DNA of 64,000 bases from an uncultured Armatimonadota bacterium. GTDB lineage: Bacteria > Armatimonadota > Armatimonadia > Armatimonadales > Armatimonadaceae. Position 1 is the stretch's first letter. Each line of letters starts with the position of its first letter. Shown piece after piece: positions 37,420-46,701 of the stretch. The stretch is taken from the NCBI GenBank assembly GCA_903910385.1, contig CAIVZM010000065.1, positions 62,001 to 126,000 on the forward strand, in the 5' to 3' direction. Both the position numbers and the translations under genes were made by a program. Under the pieces are notes generated by a model. The model searched no databases and had not been told where the DNA came from. It saw only the letters and a list, made by a program, of their open reading frames with translations.

Positions 37420-39384
37420 ATGGACACCGCTGAGACCACGCCCGTACTCCTAAGACGCACGAGACTCGCGAAAACCGCGTTTCATGAAAACGGTCTGATT
37501 CTCGCCATCCTGGCTCTCGCAATCGGATTAAGGTTCTGGAACCTTTCGGTGAACGGCTTTGGCAACGTTTACTACGCCGCCGCTGCACGAAGCGGCATGA
37601 TTTCCCTCCACAACGCGTTTTTCGCCTCCTATGATCCGGCGGGGTTTGTTTCGATTGATAAACCGCCTGTCGCCCTCTGGATTCAGACCTTATCGGCGTT
37701 GATACTGGGTTACAACGGATGGACGTTACATTTCCCGCAGGTTATCGCCGGAATTGTCTCTGTATTTCTCCTCTGGCGCATTATTCGACAAGATTTCGGA
37801 GGAACATCAGGAATTGTCGCCGCTCTCGCGCTTGCCATCTCCCCGACGAATGTCGCTGTGGATCGAAGTAATCTGCCTGATGCCTGGTTGACCCTGTGCA
37901 TGGTAGCATCAGCCGGGGTATTCTTGCGTGTCGATACCTGTAACTCTCCTTCAGTGAGACGATGGATAACGCTTCTGGGCGGGGCGGCGTTGACAGGAAT
38001 CGCATTTCAGATCAAGATGCTTGCCGCATATGCGCCATTGCCGGCGTTTCTGGTATCGGTATCGTATGGGGCTTGTGGTTCTCTGGGGAGTCGAACACTC
38101 CGTCTGGCATCCGTGATCGCCGTCATCGTTGTAGTTTCCGCCTCGTGGGCTGTCTGGGTGGATCTTGTTCCTGCGGCGACACGACCTTATGTCGGCGGTA
38201 GCCAGCTTAACACCGTCTATAACCTGATCTTCGGGTACAACGGTATGAGGCGTCTGATAGGCGGCGAAGGGCAGTTTGGAACCGGAGCGGGAAGCGTCGT
38301 TCCCGAAAATGCGCCGCCCGGACTGATAGCGGGAGGAAAGCCCTCCATCACCCGATTGTTCCGCCCTATTTCAGCAGAGCAGGCGATGTGGCTTTTTCCT
38401 CTGGCGTTGTTCGGTCTGATTCGATGGATGATTGCAGAGGTTCAGCAGACGCTTCCTCGTCGGCAAGCGCGACAGATCATCCTCTGGGGTGGATGGGCAA
38501 GTCTATATTTTTTTGTGCTGAGCGCATCAATGGGAACTTACCATCCTTACTACCTTTCCCTCCTGACCCCGGCTCTGGCGGCTCTGACCGGGATCAGTTT
38601 TTCACGCTTTCCTTCGTCCGGAAGAATGGGAGAACATCGTCTATCGCGACTGATACCGGTAGCGGGAGTCATTACCACGGCGCTCTGGCAATCGTATTTG
38701 CTTCACTTTCATGGAGATAGAGCAGGATTTATCATTGCGCTCTTGATTCTCAGCGCTCTTTGTGGCGTGATCGTCGCACTATGGCATTTTATGGATCGGG
38801 CGCCATCGCGATTAGTGGAAAAAATAATTGCTGGCGCCGCTTTTATTTTGTTGATCGCACCAGTTCTGTGGTGTTTCGGCGCCGGTGAAAAGCGGAACAG
38901 CGGCTTGTTCCCTGCGGCGCGACCGCCGCAATTTCTGCTATCGAAATCGGAGATGGGCGATTCTTCCCACTGGAGGGAACCGGATGAGACGATAGACCCT
39001 GTGACCGTGCGGTATCTCCTGGAACATCAGGGCGAATCCCGTTTCCTGTGTGCAACCCCGACCGTTCGCTTCGCTTCCGCCTTCATTATTGAGACGGGAA
39101 AATCAGTTATGGCGATCGGCGGTTTTCTGGGAACCGACCCTATCCTTACCCGAAACCTCTTTCAGAAGAAAGTGGAGAACGGGGAAGTCCGTTTTTTTCT
39201 CGATACGGGAGAGTATGGCTTTCCCGGCGCTGAGGAAAATGATCGTATTCAGGATGATGTAAAGGACAGCTGCCGCGAAGTTCCCGCTACGCTGTGGAAA
39301 TCTTCCTCAGAAAACTCCCCTATGGCAGGATGTCGCCTCTTCGATTGCCACTCGCGCCCGATCCGAACCGTCACTACCCGTTAA
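37420..39384 (+). CDS. Glycosyltransferase family 39 (PMT/ArnT-like) membrane protein
   Basis: The protein has about 654 residues and roughly 11-13 hydrophobic segments in its first two thirds. The N-terminal periplasmic loop contains LSVNGFGNVYYAAAARSG and YDPAGFVSIDKPPVALWIQ, the signature of the GT39/ArnT subgroup that uses polyprenyl-phosphate sugar donors. A soluble C-terminal domain of about 170 residues follows. It probably transfers a sugar or related group to lipid or protein outside the inner membrane. A GTG three bases upstream is an alternative start. It overlaps the convergent flavin reductase gene by four bases at its end. Confidence 0.85.
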   Translation: MDTAETTPVLLRRTRLAKTAFHENGLILAILALAIGLRFWNLSVNGFGNVYYAAAARSGMISLHNAFFASYDPAGFVSIDKPPVALWIQTLSALILGYNGWTLHFPQVIAGIVSVFLLWRIIRQDFGGTSGIVAALALAISPTNVAVDRSNLPDAWLTLCMVASAGVFLRVDTCNSPSVRRWITLLGGAALTGIAFQIKMLAAYAPLPAFLVSVSYGACGSLGSRTLRLASVIAVIVVVSASWAVWVDLVPAATRPYVGGSQLNTVYNLIFGYNGMRRLIGGEGQFGTGAGSVVPENAPPGLIAGGKPSITRLFRPISAEQAMWLFPLALFGLIRWMIAEVQQTLPRRQARQIILWGGWASLYFFVLSASMGTYHPYYLSLLTPALAALTGISFSRFPSSGRMGEHRLSRLIPVAGVITTALWQSYLLHFHGDRAGFIIALLILSALCGVIVALWHFMDRAPSRLVEKIIAGAAFILLIAPVLWCFGAGEKRNSGLFPAARPPQFLLSKSEMGDSSHWREPDETIDPVTVRYLLEHQGESRFLCATPTVRFASAFIIETGKSVMAIGGFLGTDPILTRNLFQKKVENGEVRFFLDTGEYGFPGAEENDRIQDDVKDSCREVPATLWKSSSENSPMAGCRLFDCHSRPIRTVTTR

Positions 39385-39975
39385 GGTAAGGTTTGATGGA
39401 ACATTTCGGTCAACAATTGCTCGATACGCTGGCGGATCTCTTCGCTGACGACCACGCCTTCTTTCACATCAGCGCCCGTTGCATGAACAAACCGGGGGAC
39501 AATCCAGCAACGGAAGTCCATCATCAGGGAATTGGCAAGCGATAATACGCCCATATACCCGCGTTGTCCGCCTGCGGCGACCAAAAATCCGACCGTTTTG
39601 CCGTTTAGCTCTTCTGCACCCATCAGTTCGATGACATTCTTCGCGGTCGCCGAAGGACCAAAGTTATAATTAGGGACCGCAAAGAGGAGATGCGTCGCCC
39701 GATGTATCGCGGATTTAAGAATGCGAAGGGGTTCGGAATGCTCTTCGCCGTGGGAGGAACCGGCAAAGAGCAGAACGCCCAGAGTCCGTAAATCTACCAG
39801 TTCGACGCTGATTCCCTTCTCTTTCAGTTTTTCTGTGGCGTATTCCGCCAGAACCACGGAGCGTGACTGTTGATTGAGGCTGGTACCCAGAACAAGAACA
39901 TGAGAATTACCAGTTATAGTATCTTCAGGATACCCCGAAGCGATATCCGTGCGAGAACAGTTTTTTGCCCCTCAT
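39381..39975 (-). CDS. NADPH-dependent FMN reductase family protein, 5' end out of frame
   Basis: The main frame reads VLVLGTSLNQQSRS (phosphate-binding loop), VPNYNFGPSATAKN and VAAGGQRGYMG, which together mark an NADPH-dependent FMN reductase or azoreductase-like flavodoxin fold. The first standard start in this frame, the GTG at 39857, would delete the flavin-binding loop. The ATG at 39975 overlaps the upstream gene's stop as ATGA, which is the natural start, but its frame must skip one base at a run of six A (39961-39966) to join the reductase frame. This gives MRGKNCSRTD and then the loop. Either slippage makes the protein, or a one-base change or sequencing error broke it. Confidence 0.75.
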
Positions 39976-40541
39976 TCCCTGCCCACTCCGAGAGCGTCCG
40001 CCATACGATTGATATAGTTGAACCAGGAAGCAATCATCGTGATTTGTAGAATCGCAGTGTCATCGAATCCAGCTGAGCGTAATTCTTCGTGGGTCTTACG
40101 GGAGATCTGCGTAGCGTCACGCGTTATCTGCTCAGCATATTCGAGCATCATTTTGTCGGCGTCGCTGATGGGCGCATTTCGAAAATCTTCTGCAATCGCG
40201 TTCACCAGCGCATCATCAAGAACGACCCGGCGCAGGAACTCTCTATGTGACGTTCCACAGTAAAAGGTACAGTTCGTCGTCGAAACGACCGTCGCTATCA
40301 TTTCATGTTGCGCCCGTGTCAGAGGGAGATCGGGCGCCATCGCCGCGCCGAAAGTCGCAAACGCGTATTTCAGCCCGTCAGGAATCAGGGTATGTGAAGC
40401 GACAATCCCCCCGGAGTCTGCATCGGGAACGCCGGGAACCTGCGCTTCATATTCGGGCGGATAGAGGGCATGCTGGAAATCGAGGGCTTCCCGGAGTTTG
40501 CCATCCGCCTGTGTTTTGGGAATCGTTTTAATCCAGGTCAT
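39972..40541 (-). CDS. Peroxidase-related / AhpD-like carboxymuconolactone decarboxylase family protein
   Basis: The 189-residue all-helical protein has the AhpD-like core: LPLTRAQHEMIATVVSTTN, then CTFYCGTSH, then EYAEQITRDA and ILQITMIASWFNYINRMADA. It resembles the uncharacterised peroxidase-related group of the carboxymuconolactone decarboxylase superfamily. The redox pair here reads C-x3-C rather than the usual C-x2-C, so its disulfide chemistry is uncertain. The stop codon overlaps the ATG of the downstream flavin reductase. The pairing suggests a redox or detoxification role. Confidence 0.8.
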   Translation of the reverse strand: MTWIKTIPKTQADGKLREALDFQHALYPPEYEAQVPGVPDADSGGIVASHTLIPDGLKYAFATFGAAMAPDLPLTRAQHEMIATVVSTTNCTFYCGTSHREFLRRVVLDDALVNAIAEDFRNAPISDADKMMLEYAEQITRDATQISRKTHEELRSAGFDDTAILQITMIASWFNYINRMADALGVGRE

Positions 40542-40692
40542 AATCGTTGCAATTAGCCGTTCTTTTCCACAGGATAGTTGTTCAATGAAATTATAATCTC
40601 CGGCGCTGGCGTGATCGCCACCGACGCCGAAGTGATCTTCCTGTCACTGAGGGAATGTCACCGTAACGCGCCCACCGCCGTCCCAATGATTA

Positions 40693-41013
40693 TTAGCAGG
40701 CATCTCCGTGTCCTGCGGATTGACAAAGACATTGCCCGCCTGACAGTTCATAATCGGAGAAGCCAAAGAAACGGCGCATCAGATCATTTCTTCCGGGGCA
40801 TGCTGCCAATCTTTCCTGTCTTCCCTGCTCCATACGGTCGATATCTTCAAGGAAGATCAGGTCGTGTATCCGAAGCGTGAGTGGCTCCTCGCGACTGTAT
40901 CCGAGCAATTTCTCAGTCGCAGGATTAGCGTCCAGATAGCGACCATCGGTAGTAGCAACCAGAATCGCATCCGGGGCTTCTTCAAACAGGATTTCAGCGA
41001 ATTCGTTTCTCAC
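40693..41013 (-). CDS. PAS-domain protein, short or truncated
   Basis: Residues 1-60 form a clear PAS core: ILFEEAPDAILVATTDGRYL, DANPATEKLLGYSREE and DLIFLEDIDR. After about residue 70 the expected second half of the PAS fold is missing, and the frame ends in an unlikely cysteine-rich tail. No kinase or other output domain follows. It begins 20 bases after the stop codon of the esterase gene. It is probably the front end of a broken signalling gene. Another frame just downstream (40644-40751) reads like an unrelated C terminus. Confidence 0.5.
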   Translation of the reverse strand: MRNEFAEILFEEAPDAILVATTDGRYLDANPATEKLLGYSREEPLTLRIHDLIFLEDIDRMEQGRQERLAACPGRNDLMRRFFGFSDYELSGGQCLCQSAGHGDAC

Positions 41014-41033
41014 AGGCGCTATCGGAAAATCAT

Positions 41034-42848
41034 TTACAGACGTGGACCAGGAGGCTTAAGCGCAGGCTCACAGGATAGAACGCCTTGAGAACGAACGTTT
41101 CTCTTGTATAGTTTACCGGATAATATCGTATATAGAAAGTGTCGATTTTGCCCTCCGAAAGCCAAACCAAGCGGGCGACCCGCGATTGTTGGTGGGGCGA
41201 TAATCCCGTTGACTCGTCCAGCCTGATCCAGAACCTGAATGCCCTGATCCGTGGCAAGATAGAGCCATCCTTCTGTATCAACTGCGCTTCCTGTCGCCCC
41301 GGTTCCCGAACTTCCATACCCCTGAAATATATCGAAATAAGTCTGTCCGTCGGTCAGAGAGCCATCGGCAGCGACACGAAACGAAGAAGCGAACTTCCCA
41401 GTTCCCGGGTCAGGGGCTACCGTTAGCCAACCTTGATCGGGCGTCAATTGCAAAACCCTCGCGCCGCTGACGGCAACGCCAGTATCATACTTCTTTCCGC
41501 TGGCATCGATGCGCCACAAACGGCCCGATTTCGTCTCTGCGGCATAGATCATTCCGCCGTGCGTCACCGTCAGAGCCGCGCAGGGAATGCCAGAGGCAAT
41601 AGCGAAGCCTTTTCCCTTATCATCGAAAGCGGTCAGTCGTTTCGCTTTTTCTTGTGCCGCATACAGTCGATTGTCTGCGCCAAACGCCAAACCGGAAACA
41701 CCCGAAACGCCCGTCGCAAACAGCGTCGCAGTTCCGTTCGGATCGATTTTCCACAGACGCGCCTTCGTATCCGATGCATAGATATTGCCCGCCGGGTCAG
41801 AGGCGATACTGCCGTACAGAGACACATCTTCTGGTATAGCGACGGATCGCCACGGTTCATCTGGAGCGAGAATCCGCATCAGTGGTTGGCGGGAATTCTG
41901 TCCGGCGACGATAGGATTGGGGTAATCTTTCCAGAGCCAGCGCAAGGCGTCCGGCAGAATCGCTCGCCCCTGCACCCCGTCATGCCCCCGCGTTCCGATG
42001 ATATACCGGGTTTCATAGCCGGAGAATTGCAACGCTGCGGAGAGGTCGTTATTACCGATAAACCAGTTACCAGAGTAGATATCCTGATCGTTGGAGCCAT
42101 CCTGAAGGAAAACGCGCAACGGTTTTGGTTCATACTTCCGCACCAGAGCACCGTATCGCTGACCGCCGCGTAAATCGGTAAAGGAGCCGATGAAGGACAG
42201 AACACGGCGGAAATAGTCCGGACGTTCCCATGCCGCCACAAACGAAGCGATCCCTCCCGAAGACGCACCAGAAATCGCCCGTCCGTTCGGGTCATCCGTC
42301 AATTTGACTTTCTTGCTGACCTCCGGCAAAATCTCTTCGATGAGAAAGCGGGCATAGCGGTCATCCACCGCATCGTACTCGAAGGAGCGATTGTAGCGGG
42401 GTAACTGTTTATTCCCATCCGTCGCCGGAACGACGCCGGGGGAGATAAAGATGCCGACGGTAACCGGCATTTCCCCTTTTGCGATCAGATTATCAAAGAC
42501 AATCGGGACGCGAAATCCGCCGCCGTTATCCTGAAAACCGCCGCCATCCTGAAAAATCATAACACAGGCGGGACGGTTTCCGTCATACTGTTTGGGAATA
42601 TAGAGCCAGCAATCCCGCTCCGTGCCGGGGAAAATCTTGCTGTTCTTGAATTTGAAATATGTCACTTCGCCTTTCGGGGAAGCGGGGTTCGCTTCAGAGT
42701 CCGGAGTCAACGGATAATCCTGAGACTCTGCCCGGCGGGCGACGCTCCCAAAAGCAAGAACCAGCAGCAGGATAACGGCAAAGCGCGATATCCGGTCGTT
42801 TAAACGTTGCACAGAATACTCCCTGAAAGAACCGATGGCGAACAACAT
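41034..42848 (-). CDS. Secreted esterase with C-terminal beta-propeller (Fes-like plus SMP-30-like)
   Basis: The protein has about 604 residues from the ATG at 42848, which has GGAGGG upstream. A GTG at 42812 with AGGGAG is an alternative, and an ATG at 42920 lacks a ribosome site. A signal peptide (RFAVILLLVLAFGSVARRAES) leads to an alpha/beta-hydrolase esterase domain (about 50-310) with the nucleophile in GASSGG and a histidine in GTRGHD. The rest (about 320-590) is an SMP-30/gluconolactonase-like propeller (GNIYASDTKARLWKID, GLAFGADNRLYAAQ). It may cleave ester-linked groups on plant polymers or siderophores. It follows the frameshifted MFS permease. Confidence 0.82.
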   Translation of the reverse strand: MLFAIGSFREYSVQRLNDRISRFAVILLLVLAFGSVARRAESQDYPLTPDSEANPASPKGEVTYFKFKNSKIFPGTERDCWLYIPKQYDGNRPACVMIFQDGGGFQDNGGGFRVPIVFDNLIAKGEMPVTVGIFISPGVVPATDGNKQLPRYNRSFEYDAVDDRYARFLIEEILPEVSKKVKLTDDPNGRAISGASSGGIASFVAAWERPDYFRRVLSFIGSFTDLRGGQRYGALVRKYEPKPLRVFLQDGSNDQDIYSGNWFIGNNDLSAALQFSGYETRYIIGTRGHDGVQGRAILPDALRWLWKDYPNPIVAGQNSRQPLMRILAPDEPWRSVAIPEDVSLYGSIASDPAGNIYASDTKARLWKIDPNGTATLFATGVSGVSGLAFGADNRLYAAQEKAKRLTAFDDKGKGFAIASGIPCAALTVTHGGMIYAAETKSGRLWRIDASGKKYDTGVAVSGARVLQLTPDQGWLTVAPDPGTGKFASSFRVAADGSLTDGQTYFDIFQGYGSSGTGATGSAVDTEGWLYLATDQGIQVLDQAGRVNGIIAPPTIAGRPLGLAFGGQNRHFLYTILSGKLYKRNVRSQGVLSCEPALKPPGPRL

Positions 42849-42939
42849 AATGAAACGCCCTCCGGTAAATACACCGAAGAGATCATACAACCCAACGATC
42901 TGAAAAACCGAACCAATCATATCAAAACGAAGAGATAGA

Positions 42940-44291
42940 TCAGGCTATCTCTGAACGACGCATCATGCGCCCTGCGATCAGAGCGAGGAAGGCGCCGATC
43001 ACAACCAGAGTCGCCAGCGTATAAACGCCACCAGCGAAACTGCCTGTCAAATCCTTGACCTTGCCCACCGCAAAGGGACCGAGAAAACCGCCCAGATTGC
43101 CGACGGAATTGATCAACGCCAATCCCCCCGCCACCGCCGACGATCCCCCACCCCGCAGAACCGCAGGAACCATCGCCCAGAAAGGACCAAGCATCGCCCA
43201 CATACCCGATGCAGCTACTGAAAGGGCGACCAACTGCCAGACTTCCTGCCCATCCAACCAGGCGTAAGCGACAAGCCCCATCGCCCCGAACAGGGCAGGG
43301 ATAAAGATATGTAGCGGACGTTCACCCGTAGCATCGGAATGGTAACCATTGACGACCATGAGTGTCCCGGAAATCAGGAAGGGGATTGCGGAAAGGAACC
43401 CGGTCTGTACCGGAGTCATGTCCCCCATTGATTTGACGATTTGCGGTATCCAGAGAGAAAATCCGTACATACCGGACACAAAGCAAAAAAGCAAAGGCAA
43501 AGAATAATGACCGCAGGCTGGCTGAAGGTCTGGAATAGCGTCGGCGCATTGTCGCTCTTACTGAATTTCGAATCATGGGAACGCGCTCCTGCTTCTTCCT
43601 CTACACGCGCCTCGATGTAGTCCTTTTCCGGTTCAGTCAACCATTTGGCGTCCCGTGGGCCGTTGGGCAGATACCAGAGAACGACAAAGCCCATCAAAAA
43701 GGCGGGCAGACCTTCCAAAAGGAACATCTGTTGCCATCCGGCAAGGCCGGGGATGATTTTTGCGGTCATCAACCATCCGGAAATCGGGCCTCCGAAAATA
43801 AATGAGACAGCATTGGCGGTCATGAACCAGGCGACGACTTTAGCGCGTTCCTTCGCGGTGAACCAGAAAGTCAGATATAGCAGGATACCGGGGAAAAAGC
43901 CCGCTTCCGCGATTCCCAACAGGAAGCGCAGAACATAAAAGGTGGTAATGGAATTGACAAACATCATGCACATGGCGACGATGCCCCAGGTGAGCATAAT
44001 GCGCATGATCCAGTGTCGCGCCCCGAATCGTTGCAGCAGCAGATTGGAAGGCACTTCGAAGAGAAAATAGCCGAAAAAGAAGATTCCCGCCCCCGCCCCG
44101 TACACCGCATCAGAAAATCCGAGAGCTTCACCCATTTGCAATTTCGCAAAACCGACATTCACACGGTCGAGGTAAGCGATAACGTAGAGAAAGAAGAGAA
44201 AGGGAATCAGTCGGATTGCGACCTTACGGATCACCGCATTTTCGTCTATATCTACTGCCCGCCCGCGAGGATTCGCATCCGAAATCGCCAT
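42940..44291 (-). pseudogene. MFS transporter (anion:cation symporter type), interrupted by a frameshift
   Basis: Two overlapping frames encode one 12-helix transporter. The first half (44291-43416; ATG with GGAG upstream) carries IAYLDRVNVGFAKLQMGEAL and FFFGYFLFEVPSNLLLQRFG, typical of the ACS family that moves tartrate, phthalate, galactonate or similar acids. The second half (43500-42940) carries VSGMYGFSLWIPQIVKSMG and six more helices. They join at a run of six T on the minus strand near 43486-43491, where a -1 shift (or one extra T) restores VIILCLCFF-CFVSGMYGFS. It is divergent from the acetylxylan esterase, suggesting sugar-acid or aromatic-ester use. Confidence 0.82.
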
Positions 44292-44410
44292 TGTCGCCCG
44301 CTCCGTCATCGAAAGTTCTACCGCAGGCATTTCGACAGGCGAACAGCGTTTTCCTTTGCAGGGACTTTTCACGGCGGTGGCGAATCAGGGATGCGGAGGA
44401 ATGAGGGAAG

Positions 44411-45370
44411 ATGCCGCTTTTAGATATGCCACTGGCGCAATTGAAGGAATTCCAGGGACGAAATCCTCGTCCGGATGATTTTGACGATTACTGGGAAACT
44501 GCGCTAACAGAAATGGAATTGCTGGACCCGCGGACGGAACTGGTTCCGGCGACGTTTCAGACGCCGTTCGCCGAGTGCTTCGATCTGTACTTTACCGGAG
44601 CGGGCGGCGCTCGAGTCCACGCCAAATACCTTCGTCCCAGAGGCGCGAAGGAAAAACATCCGGCGGTTCTGATGTTCCATGGGTATTCGGGCAACTGCGG
44701 CGACTGGGCGGACAAGTTGTCCTATGTGGCGCGGGGTTACGCTGTCGCGGCGCTGGACTGCCGGGGTCAGGGAGGGTTATCGGAAGATGTGGGCGGCGTC
44801 AAGGGTAATACACTGCGCGGTCATATTATCCGTGGTCTGGATGATGCGCCGGAGAAATTGTACTACCGAAACGTTTATCTTGACACCGCGCAGCTTGCCC
44901 GGATTATCATGGCGCGACCAGAAATCGATCCGAAACGGGTCGGCGCGACAGGCGGTTCTCAGGGCGGCGCGTTGACGCTCGCCTGTGCAGCGCTGACACC
45001 ACAGTTGAAGAAAGCGGCGCCGGTATTCCCTTTTCTCTGTGATTACCAGCGTGTCTGGGAAATGGACCTCGCCAAGGGAGCTTATGAGGAACTGTCGCAG
45101 TATTTCCGTCTGTTCGACCCGCGTCATGAGCGGGAAGCGGAAATCTTCACCCGTCTCGGCTATATCGACAACCAGCATCTCGCCCCCCGCATTCAGGCGG
45201 AAATCCTGATGTTTGTGGGGTTGATGGACGCCATTTGCCCGCCGTCCACTCAGTTTGCCGCTTACAACAAAATTCCCTCGAAGAAGGATCTGGTGATCTA
45301 CCCGGACTTCGGTCATGAAGGTCTCCCGCAATCGGGTGATATTATCTATCAATTCTTCGCCGATTTGTGA
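44411..45370 (+). CDS. Acetylxylan esterase / cephalosporin-C deacetylase family protein
   Basis: The 319-residue alpha/beta-hydrolase is of the AXE1 (carbohydrate esterase 7) type and removes acetyl groups from xylo-oligosaccharides. It has VLMFHGYSGNCGDW, the family-typical RGQGG and LRGHIIRG, the nucleophile in GATGGSQGGALTLA, the aspartate in GLMDAICPPST and the histidine in DFGHEGLP. The usual length is 315-330 residues. There is no signal peptide, so substrates must be imported. The divergent MFS permease and secreted esterase form a plausible carbohydrate- or ester-utilisation neighbourhood. Confidence 0.9.
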   Translation: MPLLDMPLAQLKEFQGRNPRPDDFDDYWETALTEMELLDPRTELVPATFQTPFAECFDLYFTGAGGARVHAKYLRPRGAKEKHPAVLMFHGYSGNCGDWADKLSYVARGYAVAALDCRGQGGLSEDVGGVKGNTLRGHIIRGLDDAPEKLYYRNVYLDTAQLARIIMARPEIDPKRVGATGGSQGGALTLACAALTPQLKKAAPVFPFLCDYQRVWEMDLAKGAYEELSQYFRLFDPRHEREAEIFTRLGYIDNQHLAPRIQAEILMFVGLMDAICPPSTQFAAYNKIPSKKDLVIYPDFGHEGLPQSGDIIYQFFADL

Positions 45371-45383
45371 GATTGGACCTGAT

Positions 45384-46340
45384 TTGAATCCTGTACTCAG
45401 CAATCTGCTGGCGCCGCCGATCCTGTTCTTCTTTCTGGGCGTTTTCGCCACGTTGGTGCGTTCAGATCTGGAGGTGCCATCACCGTTACCCCGGCTTTTT
45501 TCCCTGTATCTCCTCTTGAGTATAGGATTCCGGGGCGGGGCGGAACTGGCGCATAGTGACCCAGAACATTCGGCTCTGGCGTTGCTTGCGGCGGTTTCGC
45601 TTGCCTGTCTCCTGCCGCTCTGGATGTTCTTTGTCTTGCGTCGCCGCCTGCCTAACGCAGATGCAGCGGCGGTGGCGGCGACCTACGGTTCCGTCAGCGC
45701 CGTGACCTTTGTGACCGCCAGCGCTTTTCTGGAGCGACAGCATATTCAGTCCAGTGGATTCATGGTAGCGGCGCTGGCGGTCATGGAGTCGCCGGCTATC
45801 GTTATCGGCGTCATTCTGGCGCGACGGTTCGGCGATAATGCCGCACTGGACTGGAAACACCTGCTCAAGGATGCTTTCCTGAATGGGTCGGTCGTACTAC
45901 TGCTGGGGAGTCTTCTTATTGGAAGCGTCACCACTACGGCAGGATCGGATTCCGTCAAGCCGTTCATCAGCGGTTTATTTCCCGGAATGCTGTGTTTCTT
46001 CTTGCTGGATATGGGCATGGTTGCAGCGAAAAGACTCCGAACCATTCGGGAAGCGGGACTGTTCGTAATCCTGTTTGCGCTGATTGCCCCTTTGATCAAT
46101 GCGGCGATTGCCATGGCGGTAGCATGGGTAATGCGATTACCGGAAGGCGATGCCTTTTTACTGACAACGCTGGCGGCGAGCGCCAGCTATATCGCCGTTC
46201 CCGCCACCATGCGCCTTGCAGTTCCGGAAGCGCGACCGAGTCTGTATCTGCCGATGGCGCTGGGTATCACCTTTCCTTTTAATATCGTCCTCGGCCTACC
46301 GCTGTACCTTTCAGCGATTGAGTATTTCTGGAGAAAGTGA
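45384..46340 (+). CDS. sbtA: Sodium-dependent bicarbonate transporter SbtA
   Basis: The protein has about 318 residues and ten hydrophobic segments in two inverted halves. NLLAPPILFFFLGVFATLVRSDLEVP, read in two parts, is the recognisable start of SbtA (PF05982), and ATYGSVSAVTFVTA and AAASASYIAVPATMRLA-like segments occupy the core crossing helices. I chose the TTG at 45384, just past the esterase stop; the frame is open further upstream. The PII-like gene that follows 10 bases later is its usual regulatory partner. It imports bicarbonate with sodium in cyanobacteria. In this organism it may supply carboxylases or pH control. Confidence 0.88.
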   Translation: MNPVLSNLLAPPILFFFLGVFATLVRSDLEVPSPLPRLFSLYLLLSIGFRGGAELAHSDPEHSALALLAAVSLACLLPLWMFFVLRRRLPNADAAAVAATYGSVSAVTFVTASAFLERQHIQSSGFMVAALAVMESPAIVIGVILARRFGDNAALDWKHLLKDAFLNGSVVLLLGSLLIGSVTTTAGSDSVKPFISGLFPGMLCFFLLDMGMVAAKRLRTIREAGLFVILFALIAPLINAAIAMAVAWVMRLPEGDAFLLTTLAASASYIAVPATMRLAVPEARPSLYLPMALGITFPFNIVLGLPLYLSAIEYFWRK

Positions 46341-46350
46341 GACCCTACCG

Positions 46351-46644
46351 ATGCAAGCGATGAAGCGTGTGGAAATCATCACCGATGCGGCGGCGCAGAC
46401 GGAAGTGATTGGCTTGCTGGACAGCGTCAAGGTAACCGGCTACACCGTGTTTCCCGTCCTTTCCGGGCGAGGCGAACGGGGCGAACGTAGCGGCGATTCC
46501 CTGACCTCCGCGTTTAGCAATTTGCATACCCTGACCGTATGCTCTTCGGAAGAAGCGGATAGGATCGTCGAGTTGTGCCGCCCGGTCCTCAAAAGGTTTG
46601 GCGGCATCTGCCTGATATCGGATTGCGTTTATGTAAAACATTGA
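46351..46644 (+). CDS. sbtB: PII-like protein SbtB
   Basis: The 97-residue protein has the ferredoxin-like PII fold pattern: KRVEIITDAAAQTEVIGLLD, GYTVFPVLSGRGERG (T-loop base) and a C-terminal GICLISDCVYV strand. It follows sbtA by 10 bases, the normal arrangement in which SbtB binds adenine nucleotides and gates the transporter. It ends right after the last strand, so the short redox-sensing C-terminal loop with two cysteines found in several cyanobacterial SbtB proteins is absent. Confidence 0.8.
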   Translation: MQAMKRVEIITDAAAQTEVIGLLDSVKVTGYTVFPVLSGRGERGERSGDSLTSAFSNLHTLTVCSSEEADRIVELCRPVLKRFGGICLISDCVYVKH

Positions 46645-46701
46645 GCGTTAGAAAGTTCAAGCGCGACGAGAAAAGCGCCAGAAGGGATAAATAGAGTAAT
46701 A

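Noticed and set aside
40644-40751. Minus-strand 35-codon frame after the PAS fragment, reading MNCQAGNVFVNPQDTEM and a Gly-rich tail
   Set aside because: It looks like a natural C terminus but lacks a ribosome binding site and an upstream body; too short to call.
41433-42173. 246-codon + strand frame opposite the esterase-propeller gene
   Set aside because: Complementary to a well-supported secreted enzyme; composition is typical of a shadow frame.
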